A stretch of 64,000 bases of DNA from Castor canadensis (Eukaryota > Chordata > Mammalia > Rodentia > Castoridae): NCBI RefSeq assembly GCF_047511655.1, contig NC_133390.1:168040083-168104082 (forward strand), in the 5' to 3' direction. A model generated the notes under the pieces. The model was given only the letters and a program-made list of their open reading frames with translations. It searched no databases and was not told where the DNA came from. Below are positions 1 through 13,034 of this stretch, piece after piece (positions within the stretch are counted from its first letter, which is position 1; each line of letters opens with the position of its first letter). The translations under genes and the position numbers were made by a program.

Positions 1-205
1 TTGATGGACTTCATATACATGTATGAACTAGAACAGTGAAACCTCTTGCAAGTGCTTTAAGTGGGGCAGAGAAGGCATTGAGGGAGCGAGATGGTGGGGC
101 AATCTAACTAATGTACAATGTAAGGTTATTTTGAATATATGCTATTAAAATGAAAAAATGAATAAAGTTTTCTAGGCTAAATGTAGAGTATTAAAGTTCC
201 CTACT

Positions 206-1364
206 GAACTTAAAAAACTAAATTCTCCCAAAACTAATGAACCAATAAAGAAATGGGCATGTGAACTAAACAGAACTTTCTCAAAAGAAGAAATTCAAAT
301 GGCCAGAAAACACATGAAAAAATGCTCACCATCTCTAGCAATAAAGGAAATGCAAATTAAAACCACACTAAGATTCCACCTCACCCCTGTTAGAATAGCC
401 ATCATCAGCAACACCACCAACAACAGGTGTTGGCGAGGATGTGGGGAAAAAGGAACCCTTTTACACTGTTGGTGGGAATGTAGACTAGTACAACCACTCT
501 GGAAAAAAATTTGGAGGCTACTTAAAAAGATGGACATCGATCTACCATTTGATCCAGCAATACCACTCTTGGGGATATACCCAAAAGACTGTTACTCCAG
601 AGGCACCTGCACATCCATGTTTATTGCGGCACTATTCACAATAGCCAAGTTATGGAAACAGCCAAGATGCCCCAGCACTGACGAATGGATTAAGAAAGTG
701 TGGTATCTATACACAATGGAATTTTATGCAGCCATGAAGAAGAACGAAATGTTATCATTCGCTGGTAAATGGATGGAATTGGAGAACATCATTCTGAGTG
801 AGGTTAGCCTGGCTCAAAAGACCAAAAATCGTATGTTCTCCCTCATATGTGGACATTAGATCAAGGGCAAACACAACAAGGGGATTGGACTATGAGCACA
901 TGATAAAAGCGAGAGCACACAAGGGAGGGGTGAGGATAGGTAAGACACCTAAAAAACTAGCTAGCATTTGTTGCCCTTAACGCAGAGAAACTAAAGCAGA
1001 TACCTTAAAGCAACTGAGGCCAATAGGAAAAGGGGACCAGGAACTAGAGAAAAGGTTAGATCAAAAAGAATTAACCTAGAAGGTAACACCCACACACAGG
1101 AAATCAATGTGAGTCAATGCCCTGTATAGCTATCCTTATCTCAACCAGCAAAACCCCTTGTTCCTTCCTATTATTGCTTATACTCTCTCTACAACAAAAT
1201 TAGAGATAAGGGCAAAATAGTTTCTGCTGGGTATTGAGGGGGGGAGCGGGAGGGGGTGGAGTGGGTGGTAAGGGAGGGGGTGGGGGCAGGGGGGAGAAAT
1301 GAACCAAGCCTTGTATGCACATATGAATAATAAAAGAAAAATGAAAAAAAAAAATAAAAAAAAA
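206..1364 (+). mobile_element. Young 5'-truncated LINE-1 with 14-bp target-site duplication
   Basis: Contains the C-terminal part of ORF2 (open frame 299-859, with the cysteine-rich motif and the segment TDEWIKK), a 3' untranslated region with a G-rich tract at about 1229-1295, and an A-rich tail. The flanking direct repeat taaagttccctact lies at 192-205 and 1365-1378. The exact duplication and the open ORF2 end indicate a young insertion. Confidence 0.92.
1229..1295 (+). repeat. G-rich tract in L1 3' untranslated region
   Basis: Many runs of three to seven G, typical of mammalian L1 3' untranslated regions and able in principle to form a G-quadruplex. Confidence 0.7.
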
Positions 1365-1378
1365 TAAAGTTCCCTACT

Positions 1379-2150
1379 ATTATGTTCTTTTACAATGTTT
1401 CACTGTTTAGTCATTTTCATGACTCTCTGTGTCACACTCTACACATTAGATAAGACTTCTCCTAGTCTTGTCATGCTGGCCTCATGTAAAAGGATCTCAC
1501 CAATCCATCCAGCCTGAGATTGAAGATGCCTCTCAAACCTTTGTATTTGTTCAAGCCTCTGTCTCTGTTTTGGTGACTCCCTGAAGGTCTGATAGGACAT
1601 TTCATGTCATGTCAGAGCCTCAAGGCCAGTAAGATGGAAGTCAGACCCTCTAGACATAGCTGGAAAGTTGAAGTACTAGACATGTACTCTAGTTCCTTCT
1701 ACACTTACGATGAAGCCAGCATGGGTGTTCCTATCCCACTTTGCTGTAAGCCAGAGACAACCCTTGTGGCACATGCCTATCCTAACAGGTTGCATCCTCT
1801 GATCCTGGAGAGACGCTGCTGGAAGTGGGCCCATTGTGTCCACCTGTGTTTTCTGTAGTCAGGAATGCAACCTGGAGAACTATTTTACTAGAGAGACAGT
1901 CTCTTGAATGGAACCTATGCAAGTTATGGTACTCAGCACATGGAAAACTCATTCCTGGAAAAATTGCTAGACATGGGTTTAATCACTGGGGCAACACAGA
2001 GGAAAGAAAGGCTTGGAAAAGTGCCAAAGTCCAGCTCAGGCTGCCAGAGCACCCCCAGTCACTCCCCAGTGAAATTTTATTAGAAACCAAGCTATGAAAT
2101 AGTCACTGGGAGTGTGTACAGTAAACTCCTACGAGGCAGAACATGGGAGT
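1379..2150. other. Unassigned sequence
   Basis: No exon, RNA gene or recognised repeat could be supported here. Short open frames (for example 1604-1858) lack family features. Confidence 0.4.
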
Positions 2151-2179
2151 TGCACATTCCAACCACTTTTCTGCATAGC

Positions 2180-3400
2180 TCTTGCAAGGATTTGCACACA
2201 CACACATTTTAAAATAATCTCGGTTCTGTGATTTAGGGAAATTTACACATGCCTGGCACCTTTAGCTCCAAGACTAGGAGATTTAAGATACCATCCCCTA
2301 GGTGGTAGTTGTAAAGCTGGGGCAATTTATATGAACCCCCCTTTCATAGAGAAATAGGGAGCTACAGTTTTAAGGCCCCCTTTCTTCAGTGCCCTGGAGG
2401 AGTGAAGCCCTTGGAAGTGCTTGCCTGCCTGTATAAAACTTCTGCTTCTTTTGATAGTTTGAGAGACACATATGCCTAGTCCCTCTGCTCCCAGAGCTAG
2501 GAAATTTAGGATGCAATCTATTAGGAAGAAGCTGAAATAGCTGGGGTGGTCCCCATGTGGCATAATTGCTTCTGGGGAGGATTAATAAACCTGGAGCCAT
2601 TGCTGGGATAAGCCAGGGGAGAAGGCTGGGGAAATGCCAATCTGCTTCTCACACTGCCGCTGGCTTCTGTTTGCCTCTTTAGCCCACAGTGCAACTTAGA
2701 AGCCAGGTTGTCAAGCACCCACTGGAGGAGTACGTCATAAACCCCTTTTGGAAGAAATAGGGAGGCATGTTTTCAAGGCCCTTTTCTGTGCTGCTACCAG
2801 GGGGAGAAGGCTCTGGCACTATGAGAAGGTTGCAGAGCTGTATAAAACTGTCTCTTTTTTTTGTAGTCTTAAGAGCTTTGCATATGTCTCATCCCCTGTG
2901 CTCCCCTCATGTGGGAGCTTTTAGTTGGGACACTGATGCTTGGATAAACTCCCTCCAGGAGTTCATTGCTTCAGAGTTATCACTCTAGGGAAAGCTGAGG
3001 AAAAACGTATGTACCAACCTGCTTCCCAGGCTATCATCGGTTGCTACTTTTCTGCCACACTAACTCTTGTATGCAACTTAGTTAGAACCACGGTGGCCAT
3101 ATAGCACTGGAAGAGTGTTATAAACCCCTTCTGGAGAGAAAAGGGCAGCTGCATTTTTCTAAAGGGACTTCAAAAGTCCCTTCTCTGCACTACTCCCAAT
3201 GTATGAGGCCCTAGTAAGTGCTTGCACAAAGCTGCCACTTATCCCTCTGTGATCTAGAAAGATTCATGAGGATGGATGCCCTGTGCTCCCCAGAGATAGT
3301 AAACTACTAGCCAAACCATGAAGAAGCTTAGAGTTAGGGTAGCATATGTGACATCCAAACCCACCTCTTCACAAGGAAAGCCTGGGTGTTGGGAGTTCCT
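2180..3400. repeat. Diverged tandem repeat, unit about 380-410 bp, roughly three copies
   Basis: Recurrent landmarks appear in the same order: AAACCCC plus a GAAATAGGGAG-like segment (about 2332, 2738 and 3120), then GCCC..CTTTTCT, then TGTATAAAAC, then a CTCCC-GAGCTAG-like segment. A partial unit precedes the first copy. Units differ clearly, so the array is old. Family unknown. Confidence 0.6.
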
Positions 3401-3528
3401 TTCCTAGTGCTATGGTGCAGGGCCCTGGGTGGAGACCATGCCCAGGTGTGCCTCAGCTTTTCCTACCATCAAACATGGATGCTTTCTTAGATGCCCAGAA
3501 AGCTGAGTCTCTCAATGGGTTTGCAACT

Positions 3529-3668
3529 TCTTTCTTTCTCTTTCTTTCCTTCTTTCTTTCTTTCTTTTCCTTCCTCCCTTCTTTCTTTCTTTCTTTCTTC
3601 CTACTTCCTTCTTTCCTTTCTTTTTTCTTCTTTCTGTCCTTTCCTCCTTTCTTTCTTTCTATCCTTCT
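3529..3668. repeat. (CTTT)n/(CCTT)n microsatellite
   Basis: Imperfect tetranucleotide run of C and T, directly followed by the T tail of a reverse SINE. It yields spurious open frames on both strands. Confidence 0.9.
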
Positions 3669-3765
3669 TTTTTTTTTTTTTTTTGTAGTACTAGGGTTTA
3701 ACTCGAGCTTCACACTTGCTAAGCAGGCACTCTACCACTTAAGTCACACTCCCAGGCCTGGCTTG
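3668..3765 (-). mobile_element. Reverse ID-like SINE
   Basis: T-rich tail, then the reverse complement of the SINE body (CACACTTGCTAAGCAGGCACTCTACCACTT). Confidence 0.75.
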
Positions 3766-4741
3766 TGGCTTCTCTAAAAGGGAATTGATCTGTGAATACA
3801 ATAAGCCTGCCTTATTCATAGGCATGTGGTTCTGATCACGTGCAGTCAAAAAATAAATTTTTTAAAACCAATAGAAATATTGAAAACAAACATTTTAAAT
3901 TCCTGTGCACATATTATGCAACTCAGTTGATACAGAGAAGCTCTAAGTCAGTCCTACAGTTTTGTAAGTTTAAATTACAAAAATATCTGCTGTTTCCCTT
4001 CCCTTAATTTTGTGGAAAAAAAAAAAAGCAAATGGTGCACAAAAGTGAAGTAAAAGTTATGGTAATTCTCCCAAGCCAAAAAGGGTACATAATGTACTTA
4101 AGTGATAAAGTGAAAATTTTAGAAGTTGGACAGTGTTATAGGAAAAATGAATCAGGTACCCACAGTCTAGTTCTGAACTCTGTGCATCCTGAGCACCCAT
4201 AGTTTTTCCTTGAAGGCAGTCCCTGGGAACTATAGACCTGCAGATAACAACTGCCTACTGTAGATGTTTATACAGTGTGTCTGTGGGTGGAGGCAGTGTC
4301 AGGAATGTCCTAGTCAATCACATCGCTGCCAAACCTAAATGACTGGCATATAGGAAAAATGACCTTCGACAGAAGACCAGCCTTAAATCCTCCACAGCAA
4401 ACACATCCTAACTATTTTTTTGTCGACAGGCTTTATTGGTGAATGGAATCTTAACAGAAACCTCAGATACCAAACTCCACTACTGCATTTCAAATAGTTT
4501 CCTATAGTTCATGACTGAGGCCTCCTAGCTGGGGAATGATGCAGACTGTTAGCAGAGGTTGAACAGGACACTCCTTGGGGGGATGGCATTGGTATGTACC
4601 TACCAGTAAGTATCATGTGTATGTAAAGTATAGAAATGAGGCAAGAAACACCCAATATCTTGGTGTAGGAGTTGGGGAGGATCCTTGTAGAATCTTCCCA
4701 CCCTATTCACATGGAGAAGGAGCATGTCTGGAGCATAAGAA

Positions 4742-5010
4742 GAAAAGGAACCAGTGTGGGTTATAATACACGTGTGCATGGAAGCAACACTAGGAATCTC
4801 TATCTCAAACAAGCAAAAATGCTATGTCTTATCTCTTATGTTTTCTCTTCAACAAAATTGGAGAACAAGAGGGCAGAATAGGTTCTGCCTCAGAGGGGGA
4901 AAGGAGGGAGAAGGAGAGGGGCAGAGGACAGGGCGGAGAAGTGGCCCAAACAATATATACACATATGACCAAATGTAAAAACAATCTTTTAAAAAAAGAA
5001 GAAATAATGC
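4742..5010 (+). mobile_element. Older L1 3' end
   Basis: Contains TTCTCTTCAACAAAATTGGAG, a G-rich stretch and CCCAAACAATATATACACATATGA, the pattern of the L1 3' untranslated region, ending in an A-rich tail. More diverged than the copy at the window start. Confidence 0.7.
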
Positions 5011-5012
5011 AA

Positions 5013-5614
5013 AAGCAATGGCAACCTAGGTTATGTGTTTTGGTCTCAAACAGATCAGACTGAACTCTCCAGAATAGAACCTGGCCTTTTAGATGCCCCA
5101 GATCTTGACAGATTTACATTTCCTTCCTCCTCTGCCCCCCAGAAATTCAATGTCTTCCATGTGTCCTCACTCACATATTCTACTTAATATCAGCACACAG
5201 ATGGTTCCATAGAAGAAACACCACCCAGTAACAACCAGGTGGGCACTCCTTCCAGCAACCATGTTCTGGGTCCAGCCTCTAATTTCCCTGGGCACAATGG
5301 ATATCCAGAGAGCTCCTTGGACCACAAGACAGAGCACTAGTTATTAGAAGGGAGCAAAGCAAACTTTCTAGTAAAATCCATGGTCTATGGATTGAGTACT
5401 CATGCCAATAGAGGTAATAGATTATCGATTATCCTGGCACTTTGGTGTGTCTACATGGTAGAGAGCACTGGCCTTGGATGTAGAAGGTCATTCTGGGAGT
5501 GGCCATTGGCAGCTAAGTTCCTTTCTCTTAATACTTGCTAATGCCAGTATTTAGATCATGGTCCAGAAAGATGTTTGGTAAGTGAGGCTATCTGGGGAAA
5601 CAACAAAGAAGAAA
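5013..5614. other. Unassigned sequence
   Basis: No gene or clear repeat seen. Confidence 0.4.
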
Positions 5615-6240
5615 TGTGATGGTTAATCTTGATTGCCAACTTGATTGGATTGAGAAATGCCTAGGAGATTAGTAAAGCACACCTCTGGTGATGTCTGTGA
5701 CAATTGCATCGTGAGAACTGGAGAATTATTGAAAGCGTGCTGAAAGGTAGAAGAGGCTCCTTGTTGGAGGAGTAGGTTACTGGGGATATGTCCTTGGGGT
5801 TATATTTTGCCCTGCTCCTTCCTGGATTTCTTTCTTTTTTTTTTTTTTTTTTTTGTGGTAATGAGGTTGGGACTCAGGACCTCACACTTGCTAGGCAGGT
5901 GCTCTGTTACTTGGGTCACTCCATCAGCCCTTTTTTATGTTGGGTATTTTCAAGATAGGGTCTCATGAACAATTCTGCCTGGGCTAGCCTCAAACTATGA
6001 TCCTCCTGATCTCTGCCTCCAGAGTAGCTAGGATTACAGGTATGAGCTACCAACACCTGGCTTACTGGATTTCTTTTTATCTACTTCCTGGTCACCATGA
6101 TGTGAGTTACTTTGCCATGCCAAGCCCATCCTGTCACGATGGACTAACACCTCTGAAAGTGTGAGCCAACATAAACCTGTCCTTCCTTAAGTTGTTTCAG
6201 TCAGGTATTTGGTCACAGTGGTGAGAAATGTAACTTACAC
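5615..6240 (+). mobile_element. Solo LTR of an ERVL/MaLR-type element, split by a SINE
   Basis: Starts TGTGATGGTTAATCTTGATT and ends with the AAGTTGTTTCAGTCAGGTAT segment followed by TTACACA. This family is widespread in rodents; exact name not certain. A second copy lies on the other strand near 45.0-45.4 kb. Old and non-coding; a fossil. Confidence 0.6.
5834..6062 (-). mobile_element. Reverse composite SINE (ID-like plus B1-like) with target-site duplication
   Basis: ID-like body in reverse, then a B1-like body in reverse (GTAGCTAGGATTACAGGTAT). The direct repeat ctggatttcttt flanks it at 5822-5833 and 6065-6076, showing insertion into the LTR. Confidence 0.85.
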
Positions 6241-6576
6241 AAGATGTCTTGGAGAACATGCTCTTGCTGCCCATGTGCCTCTAGAGATGTCTGGTTGGTG
6301 TTTGATCTTGATCTCTTTCCTAAGATCCCTTTGTGCAAGAACAGCCTTGGCAGAGGTGAAGCTAAAACTCCTATATATAAAATACTCAGAGTCCTGTGAT
6401 GCTTATGAGGTGGTTCAGAAGCTCTCATTTGATGGAGCTTTTCTCTCCTCTGCTGTCTCCTTACTGAAGCAAGATGATGGCCCAAGAAAAAAATCACTGG
6501 GCTAGACCATAAAACTCCACACCTGCCTCTGGGCCTGAATTCTCTTCACATTTGACACCATGTCCCAATTGGCCAC

Positions 6577-6940
6577 TGCTATAGTTTGCATTAGTGTCCC
6601 CCAAGAGTCCCTGTGTCAAAGGTTGGTCCCCAGGATGGGGATGTTGAAACTGCTGTGGTCTTTTAGGGGTAGGACCTATTGAGCAGTCCTTAGGTCAAAG
6701 AGGGCACGCCCCTGAAAGGGATGGCGGGACCCTGGCCTGTCCTATCTCTCTGCTTTCTGTCTCATGATTTGAGCAGTTGCTCTGACATGTGCTCCTGACA
6801 CAGTGTATCACCCTTACAGAGACCTGAAACCCATGTGCCCACATGCTCTTGGACTTGATCCTAAGCTGTGAGCTAAATAACCTTTTCTAAATGAGCTGCT
6901 TCAGGTAGCCTGTTGTAGTAATGTGAAGCTGACTAATGCA
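6577..6940 (+). mobile_element. Solo MaLR-type LTR with 5-bp target-site duplication
   Basis: Starts TGCTATAGTTTG, has the CCTTAGGTCA and GGGACCCTGGCC landmarks of MaLR LTRs, and ends GACTAATGCA. The direct repeat gccac is at 6572-6576 and 6941-6945. No internal region remains; an old fossil. Confidence 0.8.
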
Positions 6941-6945
6941 GCCAC

Positions 6946-7840
6946 ATGTGACCCAGGATCATCTCAGAAGAGCTGTGATTTCACAGAGCAGGAGAAAGTC
7001 TGTACCCCCAGCAACTGATCTCCACTAAGTTACAATAGGATACAGGCAAGACCCAGAGCCACCCTGCCCAAAGAATCTTCAGCAATGTCGGCACGAACCA
7101 CTTCTTCTCCCACTCCTTGGTGCTCCTCTGGATCAAAAGAGAATGAGAACATAAGGAAGAGGGTTGGGAATGGTGAGGGACATTCAGTTTATGGCGAGCA
7201 CTGGAGTCTCCAGTCCCAATCCACAACCCAGGCCCCACCATAGGAGTGTCCATATTGAGGGTGATGGGCAGGAGGAAGTTTGGTGTAGGAACTCAAAACA
7301 TTCCTCGGGCCTCAGGTAATGGAGAGATTGAGCAAACAGGGATTCCAGAGGAACATTCTCCTCTGGTCGCATCATCTTCTCACTCCCCGTGACTTTGGGT
7401 ACAACACTCGATTTCCCTAGACTTATTATTCTCCTTGTAAGCAGATACTAACTGCGGATGACGGAGAACAGGGTAGTGGTGACCAGGACTAAGAGTAGGA
7501 AGCAGCCTTAGGGGGCTCCATCATCCAGCGTCTACCTCCATGCCTAACTGTCCTTCTGACCCCAGGGTGAGAAATGTCCTCTCAGCATTGGGACATGCTG
7601 CACATGAGAAGTTTCCCCAGGGACAAGTGGATCAGTGAGCAGAGCCTCAGAGCTGAGTCTCCTGGGGGCTGGCAGGGTGCCCCCTGCCAAGAGGCCAAGT
7701 GGAGAGAGGAGAGAAACACGACCGGGGAGAGAGAGTGGAGACCTGCCCGAGAAGGGCGGGGCATTGTGGGAACTGCATGGGTTCCCAATGATCTCAGTAG
7801 TGGGAGTCAAAGAGGCCGGGCCCTTGGGCATTTGTTCTGG
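6946..7840. other. Region downstream of WFDC10 without a recognised gene
   Basis: Several open frames overlap here on both strands, but none shows family features or splice support. GC content is higher than in the surroundings. Confidence 0.4.
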
Positions 7841-9273
<1,433 letters not shown>

Positions 9274-9399
9274 GAGTGTAGGTTTGGCCAAAATGGCACA
9301 GAGTGCCTTGCAGACCTGGATGTAAAGAGGGTAAAAAAAGGGAGAAGAGATTGTCCTCAGAGCCTCACTGCTTCTGTTGGCTAAACCAGGGCAGTGCCA

Positions 9400-11070
9400 G
9401 AGCCTTATTTAATTACGCAAATATTTATAATGTCATTATTTCCCAAAAAGAAACCATACGATATTTTCATAATTGCATAGCACTCAGAGTGTCCCTGTTA
9501 CTAATGTTTTGATACTACTGATTTTTAATATTCTAAAACATCACTATGAACATCTTTATTTGTAATTCTTTGATTCTCCTCCAAGTCATTGTAGGAAATA
9601 TTAAATTAGTGGGTCAAAGATAAACAGATATTTCATATGTACTACAGATATGAAGAGAAAGAAAAATTCTATAAAAGAGAGCCAATTCATTTTTCTAATA
9701 AACATATTTGACTGAACAGAGAATGTATGTCTGCTTCCTGCAAGACAGTGGAGTACAAATGGGAAGTTATTTGACAAAAATCAGCCTGTATAATTTGAGT
9801 AGCAAAGGAAGTCATAGGTTTTGTCTTCAGAAAGACATGAAGTTGAATCTTAACTCCAGTATTCACCAGTTTTGTAACACTGGGAAAATGCTATAGACTC
9901 AGTTTATCCATATTTATTCTTGGTACCTCAGCTATGAGGCTAGAAGTAGGTCACAGATATAAACACCTTCATGGTGCCAGCACACAAAGTAGGTACACAA
10001 TGTAATATATTTGTCTTTTCAGTCTTGTTTCCCAGGCACATAATAAGCCCCAGGGATTAGAATAGCTCTTTTATAACTCAGTTTACTACATTGGGTAATA
10101 ATACCCAGCCCTGGAAGGATTGTGAGTCAGACTTTCTCATCTGCCTCTTCTTCTTTCCATCCCAATGGCACTGGGAAGATCTACTCAACACACAGGTATA
10201 CGCATTATATTATATTAATATAATTATATATATTATATAGAGTGTATATGCTACATATAATATACACTAGATATGATGCATATTAGAGGAAGGCATAGAA
10301 AGAAGGGACTAATGGGGCACATAGAGTATCTTAGAACTCAGAAAAGGGTAGGAAGCTATCAGCCAAAGGCTCAGAGGTAGTCTTTGAACACTGTGGAGGG
10401 AACAGACCCTTACAAGTGAAGATTTTTATTCTCCCCTAATAGAAGAAAGGAAGCCAACATAGAAGCTCAGGACTCCCAATAAGCATAGAAGCTGGGAAGA
10501 AGATGGTGGTGAAATTGAACCCTATTTGATGCTATGAACTCCCAGTAGAATCTCCTTCAGTATGCGGGTGTAATTTATGTTCAGAATATCTAATACTTGC
10601 ACCTATGGTTTGCAGTGTGATCTCTCCTAGTGATCTTTCCCATGATCTAGCAGTAGAAACAAAAAATTAAATAGGTAGAATGCAATGTGACAAGACTACA
10701 GAGGGGGAGAATAGGTACTATGGAAGCCCAGCAGAGGGTCTGCTGACCCCCAACTGGGAGGAATCAATAAGGAATTCCTAGACACATTATCCAGCAATGT
10801 GAAAACTTAAGAGGGAGTAGAAAACAAACTTTATCTTTTAATAACAAAATGTTGGAGTGGAGTAGGAAGAAAAAAATTTTGTAGTAGCAGTTTCTATATT
10901 CTTTTGAAGCCAAGAGGGTATCAATTAAAATTAGATTATTTAAGTTTGAGGTGTTAATTGTAATCCAATGGTAATGCCTAAGAAAATAACTTAGAAATAT
11001 GCAAAAAAGGAAATGAGAAGGGAATCAAATAATGCACTAGAAAAAATCAAATACAAAAGAAGGTGGTAAT
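9400..11070. other. Intergenic stretch, mostly unassigned, with an AT-rich microsatellite
   Basis: A TATAT-rich segment lies at about 10205-10265. No exon could be supported. Confidence 0.4.
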
Positions 11071-11243
11071 TGGTGCCATTTGAGGAATAAAAAAGTAGAA
11101 AACAAATAGCAAACGTCAGAAGTACTTCCTCATAGTATCACTTTAACTGTAAAAGTATTAAACTCATCAATTAAAAGAGAGATCTACAGAATGAATTTTA
11201 AGACATGATTCAACTTTGATGTCTAAAAAAAAACTTTAGAGAC

Positions 11244-11440
11244 TGAGCATCAGTGGCTCATGCCTGTTATCCTAGCTACTTGGGAGGCTGAGATGGGTAG
11301 GATCGTGGGTCAAAGTCAGACTGGGCAAATATTTCAAAAGACTCTGCATCTCCAAAATAACCACAGCACATTGGACTTGTAGAGTGCCTGTTTTGTAAGC
11401 GCAAAAGCCCTGAGTTCAAACCCCAGTCATACCAAAAAAG
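11244..11440 (+). mobile_element. Composite SINE (B1-like plus ID-like)
   Basis: AGTGGCTCATGCCTGTTATC, then the ID-like half ending GAGTTCAAACCCCAGTCATAC. Confidence 0.8.
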
Positions 11441-11659
11441 TAATAATACATGGAAATAAAAGACAAGCAGGTTGAAAAGACCCAAATTTAGACCCAAAGA
11501 CAAGCAGGTTGAAAAGCCAAAAGAATGGAAAAACATATTCTATGCAAATAGTAACAAAAAGAGCTGAGGTGGCTGTACTAATATCAGATAAAATAGACTT
11601 TAAATCAAATATCATTATAAGAATGAAAAAGATGATTATATATTGATAAAAAGATAAGC

Positions 11660-11743
11660 TTGGGGTGGAGGCATTGTTGAAGCAGTAGAACACCTGCCAA
11701 GCAAGTGCAAAACCCTAAATTCAAACCCCAGTACCACCAAAAA
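11660..11743 (+). mobile_element. ID-like SINE
   Basis: GTAGAACACCTGCCAAGCAA and AAACCCCAGTACCACC, followed by an A tail. Confidence 0.8.
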
Positions 11744-13034
11744 AAATGGTAAGATCATCAAGAAGATATAATAATTACAACCATGCACATACCAGACAAT
11801 AGTACTCCAAAAGATATGAAGCCAACTGCTATAGTGTTTCCCAATGTTCTTTGTACTAAATGCTTGGTCTCTGACATGGCACTGTTAGAAAGGTAAAACC
11901 TGTAATAGGTGGAGCCTAGAAATTCAAAAAGAACCTGAATAAAAGGGGAGGCATCAATCATATTCTGGATTGGAAGATTTAGAATTAGAAGATGGCAATA
12001 TAATGCTATGCCAATAAAAATTCTGATTTTTTGAGAAATGGAAAAACTGATCTTCAAATTCATACAGAATTACAAAAACTCATGAATAGCCAAAATAATC
12101 TTGAAAAAGAAGAACAAAATTACAGGTTGCACATTTCCTTATTTTAAAACTTTCAAAGATTTAGTAATCAAAACAGCATGGTCCTGGCATAAGAATAGAC
12201 ATACAGATTGATGGAACAGAAATGAGAGTCATAAAAAATCATTCATCTATAACCAGTCAGGTTCCACAGGCTGCCAAGAACAAAATAGTCACTTCAACAA
12301 AATGGCACTGGGACAAGGGATAGTCACATGAAAGAGAATGAAATTTAGACCATTAGCTCATGCCATATACAAAAATTAATTCAACAAGAATCATGATTTA
12401 AATGTAGGAACTGTAAAATTCATGAAGTAATAGAAGTAATCTTCATGACTGTGGATTGAGCAATGAATTATTAGAAACGACACCAAAAACACAGCAACAA
12501 ATGAAAAGATGGATGGACTGAACTTCATTAAAGTCAAAAAAGTTTTCAAGTACCCAAATAACAAGACTATGTTAGATAAATTATCGCACTGAGCCTTTTT
12601 GAGTCTGTAGTCACCATCTCAGTCTTTCTTCAAGCATAATAAAGGAAAGAAAACTAAGGTTGGGGAGAGCTTAAAACTTTTTTGCAACAAATGACTTTAT
12701 CAAAAAGTGAAAAAAAAAATCTATAAAATTGAGAAAAATATTTTAAAATCATATATCTGATAAGGGTATCCATAATATGTAATAAACTGCTATAATTTAG
12801 TAAGAAAAAGACAAAAAAAACAGTTATAAAATGGGCAGTGGGCTTAAGTAGACATTTATTCAAAGGAGAGATAAAAAGGCCAACGTACAAGAAAATACAC
12901 TCAACATCATTGCTGATTAGGGAAACGTGACTGAAAACCACAATGAGCCATCACTTCACACCCACTTAGATGACAATAATCAAAAACAAAAACCAGAAAG
13001 GAAAGTTGGTAGAGGGCATGGAGAAATCGTAAGC

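Larger units (their letters stand above)
11080..12960 (+). mobile_element. Old L1, ORF2 part, left portion
   Basis: Contains ORF2-type segments such as CAGATAAAATAGACTTTAAATC, CATCAAGAAGATATAATAAT and AGTAATCAAAACAGCATGGT. Heavily mutated and interrupted by SINEs at 11244-11440 and 11660-11743. It resumes at 14401 beyond a younger antisense L1. Confidence 0.75.

Noticed and set aside
3412-3777. Open frames rich in Phe/Ser/Leu or Lys/Glu
   Set aside because: Translation of a CTTT microsatellite.
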